From an uncultured Bacteroidales bacterium (lineage in GTDB: Bacteria > Bacteroidota > Bacteroidia > Bacteroidales > Paludibacteraceae), in NCBI GenBank assembly GCA_937885465.1, contig CAKZZM010000105.1, forward strand, positions 1-40,534: a DNA stretch of 40,534 nucleotides, read 5' to 3'. Made by a program: the position numbers and the translations under genes. This document shows, piece by piece, positions 40,467 through 40,534 of this stretch (positions are counted from its first letter, which is position 1; each line of letters starts with the position of its first letter). The notes below the pieces were generated by a model. It did not search any database. It was not told the origin of the DNA and saw nothing but the letters and a program-made list of their open reading frames with translations.

Positions 40467-40534
40467 AATCATAAAGCCTTAGGGTACTTCTAAAAATTAC
40501 TTTATATGGATTTCGGAATTTTTCTTGAGGAGAT

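Noticed and set aside
40492..40499. TAATTTTT as promoter of the 5'-nucleotidase-like gene
   Set aside because: Lacks the final G and has no -33 element 20 bp upstream; too weak to annotate.

Overview
The window comes from the chromosome of a member of the Bacteroidota, most likely order Bacteroidales. Evidence: SusC/SusD pairs, GldD, a probable type IX secretion tail on a protease, an eukaryote/archaeal-type-length ProS, MurE with the meso-DAP signature DNPR, and recurrent promoters of the Bacteroidetes form TTTG/TTG - 20 bp - TAnnTTTG. No phage, transposase, CRISPR or rRNA is visible. There is one tRNA, Leu(UAG).

Layout. (1) 1-251: the N-terminus of a secreted protein on the minus strand, with a repeat-bearing leader. 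(2) 612-7068, minus strand: a fragment of the division/cell-wall (dcw) cluster, rsmH-ftsL-ftsI-murE-mraY, closed by an AT-rich terminator. (3) 7214-9262, plus strand: a MIP18/SufT-like Fe-S factor, lpxH and mazG, facing a small lipoprotein gene and tRNA-Leu. (4) 9914-27938, plus strand: an 18-kb accessory block. It holds an M16 zinc protease, two paralogous triplets of SusC, SusD and a Big_2-domain lipoprotein, a secreted M6 metalloprotease and a C10 (streptopain-like) cysteine protease. I read it as a possible protein/peptide utilisation locus (inference). (5) 28113-31263: orphan altronate dehydratase uxaA, divergent from proS. (6) 31358-40472, minus strand: a long run of housekeeping genes: 5'-nucleotidase-like lipoprotein, clpP, clpX, gldD, tadA, ddl, polyprenyl synthetase, an unknown, formyl-THF cycloligase, a propeller lipoprotein and hpt. 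Several are coupled by ATGA overlaps.

The most unusual layer is not a gene but several families of short interspersed repeats. A 25-bp GAACG/CGTTC hairpin-forming unit occurs nine times at four loci: in frame inside mraY, in the opposite orientation inside the M16 protease gene, and upstream of both susC genes. A 25-bp perfect hairpin (arms AGAGACGGTG / CACCGTCTCT) occurs twice in opposite orientation. An 11-bp TTTAAA tandem repeat lies behind rsmH and uxaA. A GTTGAAA heptad repeat lies inside mazG and behind the first susC. At three loci these repeats lengthen conserved proteins without breaking the frame. Function calls rest on motif reading and memory of the families; no search was run.
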